Source: Anniella stebbinsi | Lineage: Eukaryota > Chordata > Lepidosauria > Squamata > Anniellidae | DNA length: 64,000 nt | Assembly (NCBI GenBank): GCA_029215795.1 | Contig: JARDYH010000003.1 | Location: forward strand, 12,550,001-12,614,000 | Direction of reading: 5' to 3' | In this document: positions 44,291 to 55,950 of the stretch, piece by piece | How positions within the stretch are numbered: the stretch's first letter is position 1 | Layout: every line of letters starts with the position of its first letter | The notes under the pieces: model-generated | Databases searched by the model: none | Told to the model about the DNA's origin: nothing | What the model saw: the letters and a program-made list of their open reading frames with translations, nothing else | Program-made: the position numbers and the translations under genes

Positions 44291-44710
44291 AAAAAAAATG
44301 CTTTTCAGGAGAGCTTCCAAACAAGGCTTTTATTGGGCCACCGCAATGCCTCCTTTATGGAATTACAGATCCACACAACATCACCTTCAATTTGCAGCCT
44401 TTTTGTGTTTTCCCACCATTTCCCCCCTTATATACCAACTTTTGTTCCATGAAGGAAGAAAAATCAGAATATCTGCATGATGCCTTTTGACTGTTAGCCC
44501 TAAGAGCCCTCCATTTAGAAGCCCCCCCCCCCAAAAAAAAGAAGTTGTAGAAAATCAGAGGAAATGCACATGTGAGGTTTTGGTTGGTCCTAATGAAGGT
44601 ATTGTCTAACTGTGGCTTTTCCTTTTTACTTATGGACCAAGATTGCAGCCTTTTGCTTTTTATGTGTTCTCGAAGGATCCTGAGAACCACCTGAGTGTAG
44701 TGCTTAAAGC
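44291..44710. other. Intronic sequence, nothing recognised
   Basis: A C-run followed by an A-run at 44523-44540. No feature recognised. Confidence 0.35.
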
Positions 44711-44805
44711 AACCTTTCTCATGCTAGTGCGCTCCAGATGTGTTGGACTGCAGATCCCATCATGGACACATCGGGAGGGCAACAGCTTGGGAAAGGCTGG
44801 CTTAG
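44711..44805. mobile_element. hAT-like MITE, 'CAGGGGTRGGGAACCTG' family, decayed copy
   Basis: It has cctttctcatgctagtgc, tccagatgtgttggactgca and gagggcaacagcttgggaaa in family order. Confidence 0.6.
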
Positions 44806-45540
44806 GGTGCTGTCAAAGTAGGATTGGGGATAATTGGGGGCTCAAAGCCCCACTGAGACATGAAGGTCACTTGGTCACCTTGGGCTTGTCACTGTCTCAG
44901 CCTAATCTTCATCACGGGGTTGACGTGGGAATGAAAAGAGGGAGTGGGAAGAACAATGTATGAAAGACCGTGAGACTTTCCCCCTCCCCCATGAATTCAG
45001 TGGGGATGATCAGAAAGTCCAAATGCATGAAGTCTGCCCCTTTTCTTGTCAGTCTCTCATACTTTCCCAAGGGAGGGGGGAAGTCATGCCTCTGAACAAT
45101 CATCATCTATGAAAATTACCTTGCAGGGCTTATTGAGTCCTCCCTGAAATTGGCTACCATTTTCCTTTCCACAATCTATTCCTCCCCAGGTGTGTGGAAG
45201 GGTGGATGGCGGCGGTTGGGGGAGGAGTTGGATAATGGAAAGGTCAAGGTTCAAACCCAGTTCCAGTTGGGCTCAGCTTGAGCACTACTTGAAATGGGGC
45301 CAGACTTTTCAAGTGGGTGTATGGTGTGTGTCACATTTTGAACTCTTGCAATGGAATTCTTGCACCATCCCTGGGCAGACATTCAGTCCCAAGTCATAAA
45401 GAGCCTAAAATGCAAAAGGTAAGAAATCCCATGTCTGTGACCTTGCATGTGAAAATCAGCCCAGTGGGGTTCATGAAGCAAGCATGAGATGACTATAGTC
45501 TCAGCATTTGCTTGAGTAAAAAAACCTCCCGCGTAGGAAG
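44806..45540. other. Intronic sequence, nothing recognised
   Basis: A fragment near 44860-44900 (gtcacttggtcaccttgggc) could be a scrap of a Sauria SINE but is too short to call. Confidence 0.3.
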
Positions 45541-45544
45541 GTCT

Positions 45545-45965
45545 GAATCTATCCGTTTTGGTTTCTCTCCATTTCTCAGTTTTTCCAATCTTAAATTCAG
45601 TTCACCCCAAACATGGATTTTTATTTTTAAATCTGCAGGATAATGTCTATTCATTTTTGGATTCAATTAGCCCAATATCAACTCTTTTGTTTTTGTTTCT
45701 TGCAAGTTATTTTCCAAATATAATGCATTTAGGACATTATTCTCTCTAATGTGTGCATTGTCATGTGTGCTTTCCCCTAATACATGCGTTTTTGGTATGC
45801 CAAGCAGGACTGAGAACTCTGTCACAAAATTTGGAAAAGTGTGAATTTTGGAGGACAGCTGAGTTTGGGTTTGCATATCGGTTCGAAAGTGCAAAATGAA
45901 GTGTGTTTGCATTATAATGTAAACCAAACAAATTTCTTCCCCGTTTCTATTTGTGTGCTTTCAGC
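45545..45965. mobile_element. AT-rich MITE-like element
   Basis: gtctgaatctatccgttttg and tttccaatcttaaattcag on the left are like the 52.2 kb copy. The right has aaaccaaacaaatttcttcc. Confidence 0.45.
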
Positions 45966-46019
45966 GGCCCAGTTTGGACAGGCTTGGTGATAGGGCATCT
46001 TAATCAGCTTCAAACAAAC

Positions 46020-47040
46020 CAGTCCAAATGCTCCTTGGAGCTCTTGAGACCCCACTCATGGCTCTGGCTGCAATTTCCAATCGCTTATTCCCTCCTCAAA
46101 CAGGGCAGTTAGGAAAGAATCCAGGGAGCTCTCCAGCTCTCAGCATTCTGGGCACAGGTGGCATGGAAAACTTTCAAGTGAGCCCTCTGCTTGCTGTAGT
46201 GCCGTCCGTGCCTCCTCTGGAAGCATCTCCTATTAGGGAGAAAAGAGACCAAGCACCCACTAGAGCTAAGCTAAGCAGGCCTATTTAATTAGGACAAGCG
46301 CTTGATATCCACTTCTTCATGTTGAAAACACACAGCCACACAGGCCTAGGAGGTCTGATTAATTTTAATATGCATGGTCATGACAACTGCCTCGGGTGGA
46401 ACAGCGCGAAACGAGAGGCCGCACGTGTGTGTTTTGGGTGGTGGTGGGTGAAGGGGGGATCCTGCCTGCCTGCCGAAAGATAGGTCTCGGATAAACACGA
46501 GCCGGATTAGAGGGTTACTATTCACCAAGGGTCTCAACCTTTAAATAGGCAGGACAAAATGCCTGAGAAACAGGTGGCTGGCTCTTCACTCCTGCATAAA
46601 TGGCATCCCTTAAAAGCTGCAGAGAGGGCAGAAAGAGCTGGCACCATCTGTGGCGTTTATTTGGATATTAACATGCTGGGTCAGAGGCGCCTCAGAAGAC
46701 AACCTGGAAATGAGGCTGACAAAGCTAGTGGCTTCTGTGGAAAGACACTTGATGTGAAATAAGCAGACGCAGGAAACCCCACCCCCAGCTGCTGGGAACT
46801 CAGAAAGATGCTTGGTTGGTATGGGCATTTGGGAGGAAAGAGCAGAGGCATCCATCAGATGTTTCTGATAGAACTTGAGGATCTGAGGGACTAGGAAACA
46901 GCATTGCCTCTGAACAGGAGGCTCCATGAAACAGCTCTAAACCACCCTGCTCTCTAAGACAAACTGTATAATCTAGATTACAGGATACTATCAGCCCAAA
47001 ACGTAAGAAGATGAAAGTCCGCCCTAATCGTACATTCTCT
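46020..47040. promoter_or_regulatory. Repeat-poor block, candidate enhancer around 46240-46760
   Basis: TTTAATTAGG at 46283-46292 and GATTAATTTTAATATGCAT at 46357-46375 hold homeodomain and POU-like cores inside complex sequence. No transposon ends are visible. Function is inferred. Confidence 0.3.
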
Positions 47041-47485
47041 CCTAACAGTGGTCAACCTGACGCCCATGGGAAGAAGGATACAAGCTAAGGGCAAAAAGAG
47101 TCCTCCTTACCCAGAAGGCTTCCCCAACTGCATTTACCTATGGAGAGGGGGGGTTGCGGTGATGAGAGGGTGGGCGCCATCCTTCGTTGCACTGGACTCA
47201 ACAGTGGATGAGTCAAAATGTCATAATGAGAAGCTTAGGGTCAGCTCGGTCCATCCAGAAGATGCTGGGTTACTATTAGAAATGGGAACCATGTTGAAAA
47301 ACAATGGAGGCCCTCTATAGGGCTACATAAGAATAAGAGCCAACTGTCCTGTGAGGTGAGGGTTGGGAATGAAAGATGGGCAGCCACGACAATTTTCGAG
47401 CAAGATACAGTAATAGTTTACCAGTCTTTCAGTACACCCCCAATGTACTTATTTTGCCTGTAATTAAATATGGGCACATATGTTT
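47041..47485. other. Intronic sequence, nothing recognised
   Basis: No feature recognised. Confidence 0.35.
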
Positions 47486-47575
47486 AGACAGAAAAAAGTG
47501 CTACAACTTTTTCTGAGCTGTCTGAGGGATGCTGGGAGTTGTGGGACATTTTTCTGTCGAAATATGCATAAGTTT
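47486..47575. mobile_element. Short foldback repeat, 'agacagaaaaa' family, copy 1
   Basis: tagacagaaaaaagtgctac is complementary to gggacatttttctgtcgaa, with gatgctgggagttgtg between. Same layout at 56.6 kb. Confidence 0.65.
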
Positions 47576-48690
47576 GACCCTAAAAGTTGAGGCCAAGTTT
47601 TAACCTAAGACTGGTGACCATCTCTTCCTTATTAAAGGCAATCGACAGCAGGAAAAATGTCAAATCACCAGTGACAATTTCTAATACAAATCTGGCAATT
47701 AGTCTCACAAATGCCTTCTTGGAGAGGAAAACCTTGCAATCACTTCTGAAAGCCATCAGAGATATGCTGTGGAAACCACCTCTGGAAGGCTGTTCTATAA
47801 CCCTGAAACCTTCTTCTCCACTGGATTACTACACTTGCCATTCAGTAGCAGTTCGGGCAACAGAAGAAAATCTTAACAGGTAAAAGGGCAAATATGGGGA
47901 GAGGTAGTGTCTGTGAGATTCAGCTACCAAGCCATGAAGGGGACCTAACAGGTTGTAAAAGACCTGCCTCTTTATTTCCACAGAGTTTTCTGATTCCCTA
48001 CCACAAGCGTCAGATTTATATGGGAACTCCACACAGTATGTCAGGGATTGCTGGATTTAGGAACTGCATTGAAAATGAAACCCAAACCCCAATGAAGATC
48101 ATTTCCATTGCTTTCAATGGGATCCAAATTCAGATGCACATTGTAACCACTGACAACCCCCCCCCCCCCCAGCTTGTGCACTGATCATTTTATTTTCCTG
48201 GACATAATATAAACTGGATAGAATCAAACAGAAGGAGGATTCAGGACATTTGTCTGCACTAGTGAACTAAAATACTTACACTAGACATCAAACCTGCTGG
48301 ACTACTGGATCTCTAATTTAATACATTGTGATATTATAATAAAGAAGGCTGTGAGATTAATTCTGATAAATCAATTAACGTACCTTTTGCAACTATGAAA
48401 TTTCCCCCGGTTAACCAAGAAGAAGACTTCTTTTAAAAAACACCACACTATTATTTTAATAGAAGTACTTATAAAACCTGTGGACAGTAACCACCCTTTC
48501 AGAAGAGGCACACCTCTTCTAAAATAATGGCTCCCATAACAAATGTGTTCATCATTTTGAAAAGGGGTTGATGTGGGGGAGAAGACATGTGTTGCTGTTG
48601 TTGTTGTTTGCTTCAGAACAAATTTATTGGAACCAGTCTGTGTTAGTTGAACTTGGGTCTCACTGAAATTAATGTGAAAAAAGTTTGTCA
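47576..48690. other. Intronic sequence, nothing recognised
   Basis: A C-run at 48158-48170 and GTT triplets near 48590-48607. No gene or transposon recognised. Confidence 0.35.
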
Positions 48691-49800
48691 TGATTTAAGT
48701 GTCGTCGATTCCAGTGGGATCTATGCAATGCTAACATAGTCTGTCTCCTCCAATCCATTGTTTTTACTTAGATGAATCCATGATGCAAATGTAATGGATG
48801 AATCCATGAATAGCCTAACTTGTATGATCATCTGGCCAACATCTCTTTAACTGAGCAACAGCCCTAATAATTAACAGCCGGACGAGAAGAAACCACTTTC
48901 ATTCTATCACACAGAGGAAAAGAGAGGGAGGAAAACAGCAGCTTTCCAGGAAAAAGCAAAGTTTGACTACAAACTCTCTCACTTGACCCCTTTGGTTTCT
49001 TCCGCATTTTAAGACGTAGTATCAACATCTCAGATGCCTTTTATCAACCAAGAAACAAAACCGACAAAGCTCGCAACCTTTGAGGATGTAACGGAAGAGA
49101 GATATGGAAAGGATTCTAAGCAACAGTGAAAGTGGGGGTGGGGGGGGGAGAGCAAACCATCATCAAGTGTAATCAACTCTTCGCTATCAGTATTAAATTA
49201 TTAAGGGCTGTGGGGGAGAACTCCTGAAGGGGACAAATGAGCAAACCACTTTGATGGTGAGAGGGGCTGGCACGGCTTCAAACTACGCGCCGTCTATTAT
49301 AACGTTGAAATTCTCGATCACAAAGACTTCCACCACCTCAGCATTGAAGGGCTTCCTTTCACACAGCCATGCTTCACGTCCCGCTTCTTCCTTTTTTCTC
49401 CTCCTCCTCCTCCGCCCCTCCCAGCCCTCCTTTTTAATCATCAGTTGCATGTTTGTGCGTCTCCATATGGCGGCACTTTTTGAAAAAGGTGCTCCGAGGT
49501 GACGTGCCAGCTTACTCTACAAGGAGAGACGTGGGCTTTGCTGTTGGTGGTGTTTTTTCTGTCCTGGGGAGAAGCCGCACAGAGGAACATGTTGCCGTGG
49601 CACACTGGAAGCCTCCTTCCCGGCAGTGGGAGAGTGAGGGAGGGGGGACCAGACTTGAAAGCCCTCGACTGCAAAGTACCCTTGTTTGCCCTTCAGTAGA
49701 AACCGCATTACAAAGCCTCTTTCGTGTAGACTTTGTCAAAGCGGACGGTGAGGTACCAAACAAACGAGACTCAAAACCTTAGCCAATTAGAGTATCCTGA
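48691..49800. promoter_or_regulatory. Repeat-poor block, candidate conserved noncoding sequence
   Basis: Over 1 kb without transposon ends. 48980-49130 and 49240-49360 look most complex and include several CpGs. Open frames near 49440-49780 on both strands have no known domain. Confidence 0.25.
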
Positions 49801-50570
49801 AGCTTTTCCTCAGGTTCTGATCACTTTATTTTTCTCCCTCCCCATTTTTTTCCTTCTTCTCCACCTCATCAGATGTGCTTTCTTTAAAAAAAAAAAAAAA
49901 AAGGAAAAAAGAAAGGAGCCTGCTGTTTCAAAGGGTCTTCTCTTGTCGTGTCCATTAATGATCTCCTTTGGAACACTGATGGCTTATGGAAGAGGTAGAC
50001 CTCTTGATTCCCTAACAAGAGATGGTGATTAAAAAGTTTGATAGTATTAAGGTATATGTGCCGTTCACATTTCAACAGAGAGTGTCCAAATCCAACGTAG
50101 TGCTTTATTATGTAGGGTTCTCTCCTCTAATCCAAAGCAGATATGAGAACTTCTGCAAATATTCTGATTTGCAACTTGAACTTAAACAGAAATACACTAT
50201 CTGGATGTGAATAAGACGAAGATGGTGTGTTCGGGATCTTAAACACGACTTTTTCTCCCTCCGTAAAATAATTATACACTCACAGCTTGGTATAACACAG
50301 AAGCAGAATGTTTGCCACACTTATGGGAGACATATCGTCTTCGGTCTGAATAAAGTCTGTGCTTCTGTAGGATTCCTTTCTTCCTGTTACTCTTGCAAGC
50401 AACTTAATAAGCAAGGGAGGGATGCAACAGAGTCACAAGGGGAATTCAAATCTAATATACCAGCTGCCTCTTCAGGGGAGTGCTTGACCCTACCAGCTTG
50501 GAATCCACACCTTGGGACTCCAGGCCAGAGGTCCATTTTGGGAATGGGGCCCTAGTTCAGCATTAGGATG
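49801..50570. other. Intronic sequence with a poly-A run
   Basis: An A-run with one G lies at 49886-49909. No gene or transposon recognised. Confidence 0.35.
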
Positions 50571-50600
50571 TACTCATTCATTCATTCATTTATTACATTA
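50571..50600 (+). repeat. (CATT)n-like short repeat
   Basis: tcattcattcattcattta is a short tetranucleotide array. Confidence 0.8.
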
Positions 50601-50617
50601 TTACACATTGTTATATT

Positions 50618-50820
50618 TCATAAGGACACAGGAAGCTGCCTTATACTGAGTCAGACCCTTGGCCCATCTAGCCCATTATTGTCAACACTGATTGTCAGCA
50701 GCTCTCCAAGGTTTGAAGCAGGATTCTTTCCTTGCCCTACCTGGAAAAGCCGGGGATAGAACTTGGGACCTTCTGCATGCAAAGTATGTGCTCTGTCACA
50801 CTGAGCTATGGCTCCTCCTT
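50618..50820 (+). mobile_element. Squamate SINE, nearly full length (reference copy of this family here)
   Basis: Order: ggacacaggaagctgcctta, tactgagtcagacccttggc, catctagcccattattgtca, agcagctctccaaggtttga, gggatagaacttgggacctt, ctgcatgcaaagtatgtgct and gagctatggctcctcc. It abuts a reversed Sauria SINE on its right. Confidence 0.85.
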
Positions 50821-50957
50821 ATTACAAGGAACCCAAGGGGGTTCATATGGTCCTCCTCTCCATTTTATCCTTACAATAATCCAGCGAGGTAGGTTAGGAT
50901 GGGAGTCAATAACTGGCCCAAGGTCACCCAATGAGCTTCATGGCCAAGTGGAGACTA
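50821..50957 (-). mobile_element. Sauria SINE, partial
   Basis: The plus strand shows the reversed 3' half: gtcctcctctccattttatc, caataatccagcgaggtagg and gtcacccaatgagcttcatg. The A-box end is missing. Confidence 0.85.
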
Positions 50958-50973
50958 GAATCCTACAGCCAGC

Positions 50974-51054
50974 ATTGCTGACAATTGGCCTAGGGCTGAT
51001 AGGGATTGAAGCCCAAAACATCTGGAGAGCACCAAGTTGGGGAAGGCTGGTAGA
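50974..51054 (+). mobile_element. hAT-like MITE, 'CAGGGGTRGGGAACCTG' family, half copy
   Basis: It has gacaattggcctagggctga, aaacatctggagagcaccaa and gttggggaaggctgg. Confidence 0.7.
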
Positions 51055-51318
51055 CTGAATATTGAGCTATATAGACCAATGTTCTGACTTGGGTGTAAGG
51101 CACTTCCCCTGCTCCTCTGCTCCCTCAACCAGGAATCAATCAATCGATCATCATAATAATCTCTGATTTCATAGGCCCTTCTTAGCTCGCAGAACATCCT
51201 TCCAAATGGCTTAGACTGACAGCTCCATAGAAACATCATAGTTCAGGTCAGTATCCCATCCCTATATATTCTAGCAACCATAGGCCACCTCTGAGCCATC
51301 AGGTAACATCCGCTAGAT
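51055..51318. other. Intronic sequence, nothing recognised
   Basis: No feature recognised. Confidence 0.3.
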
Positions 51319-51456
51319 CAGGGATAGGGACTGTGTGGCCCTCTAGATGCTGTTGGACTGCAACTCCCATCAGCCCTAGCCAGTATAGCCAATGGTGAGA
51401 GATTATGGGATGTGCAGTACCACAACATCTGGAGGGGCACATGTTCCCCATCCCTG
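51319..51456 (+). mobile_element. hAT-like MITE, 'CAGGGGTRGGGAACCTG' family, complete copy
   Basis: Left end cagggatagggactgtgtgg and right end atgttccccatccctg are complementary, with arms of about 40 bp. Flanking octamers are cgctagat and ctctagca, which agree at five of eight sites and may be a decayed target duplication. Confidence 0.85.
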
Positions 51457-51779
51457 CTCTAGCACATGGTCCAGCATACTACTTCTAAATAAGTGCTACT
51501 GAAGCAACCTCTGCCGAAGCTTCATGTGTTTAGTGCTGGGCTATAAGCAGCTGTTGTATAGGAGCTGGGTGTTGGGAGCCAGGAATCAGGAGTCAGAGCT
51601 AGGATGGTAAAGCTAGGAAGCCAAGCCAGGGAGTAAGCTACAAGTCAGAACAAGGTGACAGCCAGAGCCAGAAAAGACAATTGTTACCCAGTCAAAGTCC
51701 TGACTTGATCAGTAATCCATTATATGACTTCCTATTGAGAAGAGCCAATGGCCATCCTCAAAAGCCACATCACATGTAA
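51457..51779. other. Intronic sequence, nothing recognised
   Basis: Only short imperfect repetition of 'gccag/gagtcag' words. No feature recognised. Confidence 0.35.
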
Positions 51780-52025
51780 GAGAGCCTGTGTGGTGTAGTG
51801 GCTAAAGTGTTGGACTGGGAGCCGGAAGATCTGGGTTCTAGTCCCTACTTGGCCATGGAAGCTGACTGGGTGATTTTGGGCCAGTCACAGACTCTCAGCC
51901 CAACTAGCTCACAGGGTTGTTGTTGTGAGGAAAAAAATGGAGAGGAGGAGAAGGATTGTGTATGCTGCCTTGGCTTCCTTGGACAAAAAAAAGGAGGGAT
52001 ATAAATGCAATAATAAATAAATAAA
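51780..52025 (+). mobile_element. Sauria SINE, full length
   Basis: A-box tggtgtagtgg at 51791-51801 and B-box GGTTCTAGTCC at 51834-51844 form the tRNA-like RNA polymerase III promoter. The core ttttgggccagtcacagac and ctcacagggttgttgttg follow, and the tail ends in an AATA-rich run. This is the best copy in the window and the main taxonomic marker for a squamate. Confidence 0.95.
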
Positions 52026-52184
52026 ATGTGAAAAATCAGCACATTTACCAGATACAGAATGACCCAGCAGAGTCTCTCTGCTCCCACAATTTGTACAATA
52101 CTGGATTACCTTGCACCATTGAAGGGTATGCCTTAAATCACTGATGTACAGAAGCCTGTACCCCAATTAATATAGAGATAGACT

Positions 52185-52585
52185 GGGGACGGAAGTACCA
52201 GTCAACTTCAGTTCTGCTCATTTTCTCATTTTTCCAACTTTAAGTTCATTCCACTCTATTTCTACATCAGTTTGTGATTCCCTCTCTAAAAAAAAGTGCA
52301 CCAAAAGGTACATATTTGTGTGCAGTTCTCAAAATGTATACATTTTTGTACACACTTTTCCAAAAGAAAGCAATTTAATGTGTTTCCAAATACACATTCT
52401 TTTTCCATTGATTAAATCATCCTTGCGTGCTTTTCTCAAATTACACATTTTTTTCATGCACATTTTTTAAACGTATTCATGCTGTCGAACACTTTTTTGG
52501 GGGCGGGGTCCACAAATCACATTGTGAACTGGGTAAGTCTAGATTAAAAATGAACTGAAACTTCTGACATATCCCCCTGGGAAAA
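52185..52585. mobile_element. AT-rich MITE, 'TGTGCATTTT' type
   Basis: The left end gactggggacggaagtacca and right end ctgaaacttctgacatatcc bracket repeated aaatgtatacatttttgta words. Confidence 0.5.
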
Positions 52586-52599
52586 CAAGCTATTTTCCA

Positions 52600-52980
52600 C
52601 CTTACTTAAACTCTCTGAAAATCTCTTCAAACCTCTTTTTTTTTTTTGCCTTATTCGAATGAGGAAAGTGTGCATTTTGAATGGGAAAAGTGTGCATCAT
52701 GTGGGTGTGTTTAAGTGTGCACTTTCTCCCCATTGACCAAAGTGTAAAATGTGTAATTGTTTTGAAAAAAATGCATTTTAAAGTGTGCATTTAAAACAAA
52801 ACAAAACAAAAAACCCTACACATTATTCAAACACAGTCACAAATTTGGGAATTCGCAAATATTTCTAAAAAAAAAAAAGAAAAAAGGAAGTGCTCCTGTT
52901 TGTGTTTGAGTCTATGAACAGGAGATGTTCTCATGATTTGTGAACATAAACAAAATTCCCATACATCTCTAGCATCACAG
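52600..52980. mobile_element. AT-rich MITE, 'TGTGCATTTT' type, adjacent copy
   Basis: aaagtgtgcattttgaatgg and ttttaaagtgtgcatttaaa repeat. The end ccatacatctctagcatc matches the family terminus. The layout resembles the 1.5 kb copy. Confidence 0.5.
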
Positions 52981-53186
52981 AGAATGAAGTTAGGTAGAAT
53001 CAAGGTCAGTGACACACACAAAAGTGAACGGCTATATCTATGGAGATTAATTAATTCGCAGTAACATTGTATGATTCTGTGAATGCCTCCCAAAAATAGC
53101 TCTAAGATGCCAAATGTAAGTATCATGCTGGGAGGTCCCTACTACAATGGTAAAAGTCCGTTTTAGTAATTGCCTGAGGAACAGCT

Positions 53187-53187
<1 letters not shown>

Positions 53188-53222
<35 letters not shown>
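53188..53222 (+). repeat. (CA)n microsatellite
   Basis: About seventeen CA units with one early break. Confidence 0.95.
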
Positions 53223-54185
53223 CAGACAAACTCCAAGCAGAGAATAATACCCAGGAAGAAAAAAGCAAACAAACAGTAACCCTACAGTTAGGAAATATAA
53301 CAATAATGAGTATATGATGTATTTTACAAAACTTTAAAAAAGAAATATTTGCAAAAGTTAAACTGCGAATTTAAAGCATTCCTACTGAACAAATTTCACT
53401 CTATCTGTAAAAAAGATTGGGGTGGGGGGCATACAGTAAAATCCTGCTATCCAACTGAACTAATAGTCTAATGAGAAATTAGCAAAGCAAATATCACCAA
53501 GCAGCTGTTTGAGGCCCTTGCTTCTTTGAACGTGTGTCACACTCAAGGTTTTCAGCATCCTTCTAGGGCTGGAGAGGATACAGAAGCTAGCTCCATCCTC
53601 CAATACCCCCAAGAAAACAGTGTGGGGGGGAAACAGGCTTGTATCTCATCCCGCTAATGATTTTAGCTGCAAGAGAAATGCCGCGGTCAACAGGCATCCC
53701 TCAGCGTAAGGGCTGGAGGTCTGTCACAGCCTATAAGATTTCTCCAAACCCACTCCATTATCTTCATTATTGTACACCAGAAATAGAAGGGGATTGACTC
53801 GTCTTCTCCCGATATCTAAGCCAGAAAGGAGAGGATGTTTCATGTACAATAACATTGGGCGACTTCAGTAATAGATTTATGCCTTTGGGGGTATGAATGC
53901 TAAAGTAGCATTGATGTACAATGCATCGGTGATAAGTCAAACTCCCCAGATTCTATATCCACAAAAACACTCGGCTGAAATGGCTCAGATTTGTACTATC
54001 TACTTGCATTAAGTAGAAGCCAAACAATGAAAGCAAAAGATAAAGATAAAGTGTATGGGTGCGTGAGGGGGGAATGCAGCAGCAGATATGGGGCTTAGAT
54101 CTCATGAGAATTCACAAAATAGCAAGAAGACATTCAAAAAGCATGAAGGGGGATGAAAGAAAACATCTTTAAAAAATCAGCAAGA
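53223..54185. promoter_or_regulatory. Repeat-poor block, candidate conserved noncoding sequence around 53500-53960
   Basis: Complex sequence with retained CpGs (53682, 53704, 53800) and no transposon ends. A notable internal near-duplication is 'catgtacaataacat' (53841) and 'gatgtacaatgcat' (53912). Function is inferred. Confidence 0.3.
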
Positions 54186-54190
54186 AACTG

Positions 54191-54331
54191 AGAGCCTATC
54201 TACATTACTGCTTTAAAACGGTTTAAAACAGTTTAAAATGGTTAAAAACAGTTTTGAGAACTGTTGGGGCCCAGGGCACACTCCATAAAACATTTTCAAA
54301 GTGTTTTATCCTGTGTGTGTAGATAGGCTCT
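54191..54331. mobile_element. Palindromic MITE, 'AGAGCCTATCTACA' family, copy 2
   Basis: The ends agagcctatctacattactg and tgtgtagataggctct are complementary. The flanks read ctg before and gaa after, with TGA possible as a three-base duplication if one end base is shared. The middle matches the 6.63 kb copy. Confidence 0.8.
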
Positions 54332-54635
54332 GAAATGTGACTTTCCAATGGGAAGATTCTATCCTCAGGGCTGCCCAGGAAAGGCTGGGTGTGCCTCCTG
54401 CAAAGCATGGGGGGGCAGATTCACCTCCCGAGCATATCGTTGCCCTCTGCCATGGCCCTGCCACATTCTTCCCAGAGCCCCACATATGTATGGGTCCTGT
54501 GCTGGGTAGCAGCAGGGCCCCGAATATAATGTCTGCCGCACGCCCCACAAACTTTCTGGTGGTTCTACCTATCCAAAGTGTGAAGCTTGATTCACAAGTT
54601 ATATTGTGGCATGGTTGTTCCAAAGGAGACAAATA
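54332..54635. other. GC-richer intronic sequence, nothing recognised
   Basis: Two overlapping opposite frames are open here without recognisable domains. No repeat ends found. Confidence 0.35.
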
Positions 54636-55260
54636 AGCCCTATTCAAACAATCCTTCAAACTATAGTTTGGAGAATCACAAATGAGACTTGTGCTCACCC
54701 ATGCTCCATTTCCCCAACAACTTACATGTGGGGCTTAATTCATTAGTTGTTGTTTTAATCAAGCCGTAGTTGGCCAATATATCCAAAAATTATAGTTCAA
54801 TTCATCCCGCCAAACCAGGATGCCAAACTAGGATCAAACAGTGGCAAACACAACCCTGGTTTGAAAAGATAACTCAAGCCACAGTTTGGTGGTGTGGAGG
54901 TAATGAATTCAGTCCCAAATGAGAGAGCAGGAGGAAGGATGTGAGTACAAGTGCATATTCATGATGCTTCAAATCATGATCTCGGGGGGGGGGGGTGTTC
55001 ATGTATATGTAAAAACAAAATGTGTTTTGCCATTATAGGGATAAGGATTTCTAAACTTACTTCTTGATTTTCAACAAATACTAGTTTTATTGTTGCATAT
55101 GAAGAAGACAAGCTATGCTGTGTGCAAACCGTAGTTTGCCTTTCAATCACAATCCCGAATCACAGTTTGATCTGGTTTAAGGGCAAACTATGGTTAGTTT
55201 AAGCCATATTTTGCTATATTCCGACGCAAGAGCAAACTAATAGTTTATCAAGAATCTGAA
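54636..55260. mobile_element. Foldback elements rich in 'AAACTATAGTTTG' words
   Basis: caaactatagtttggagaat (54656) and later gcaaaccgtagtttgccttt and gggcaaactatggttagttt are variants of one palindrome. Probably two related MITE copies with a G-run spacer at 54985-54995. Boundaries are unclear. Confidence 0.4.
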
Positions 55261-55734
55261 AGTTTAGAAGTCATGGTGCACAACAGGAGGAGAATAGGGA
55301 GGAGGTGGTATGTGAGCCTGAGCATCTTCCTTGCCTTGGCATCAGTTGGCATCAGTGGTGTAATGGACCAGGGCTCACAGAGATGCAGTGACATCCCTTC
55401 TTTATTAGCAGGGATGATGGCTTCACCTTCCACCCCACCCCCCTCAGACTTCCCTTTTCCTTCCGCAATAGCTGGAATCTTCACAGTAGTAGCAGGAAAA
55501 TGAATTATCCCAGCAACAATATTCTGCTCCCTGTTATCATTCAAACTTGGTCTTGAATGGACAGTCAAGACCCATTATAGCTTTACGAAGGATCTCCTCC
55601 TAGTTGAGATGGAAACTCCTGGAACTGGTTCATTGATATGGATCAAAACAGCTGCCTGAATATTTGGACTCTCTTTGGGGGCTTTTACCACTGACTGGAC
55701 CAATTCGGTCTGCAGCAAGTTGCAGTTAGTGGAT
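55261..55734. other. Intronic sequence, nothing recognised
   Basis: No feature recognised. Confidence 0.35.
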
Positions 55735-55950
55735 TTTTCTTGTTTTTTAATTTGCACAGATTTGTAATTTGTGCAAATCTCTATTTCTGCAAACTGTAGC
55801 ACAATAACAACAAAATATTTGCAAAAAATCCTTGGAGTTGGGGAGTACCCACAACTCGGATTCTAAATGCAAGCCAAGTGAGATAGACAGTAGATGTCCG
55901 CAATGCCCAAAACGGACCGGATTTCCAAGCCACAGACATCCCTAGTATGG
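55735..55950. mobile_element. AT-rich MITE-like element
   Basis: tttgcacagatttgtaattt on the left and the family terminus agacatccctagtatgg on the right. Confidence 0.4.

Noticed and set aside
51780..52025. A tRNA gene at the 5' end of the Sauria SINE
   Set aside because: A- and B-box remain, but the tRNA cloverleaf is not kept and the SINE core and tail follow directly.
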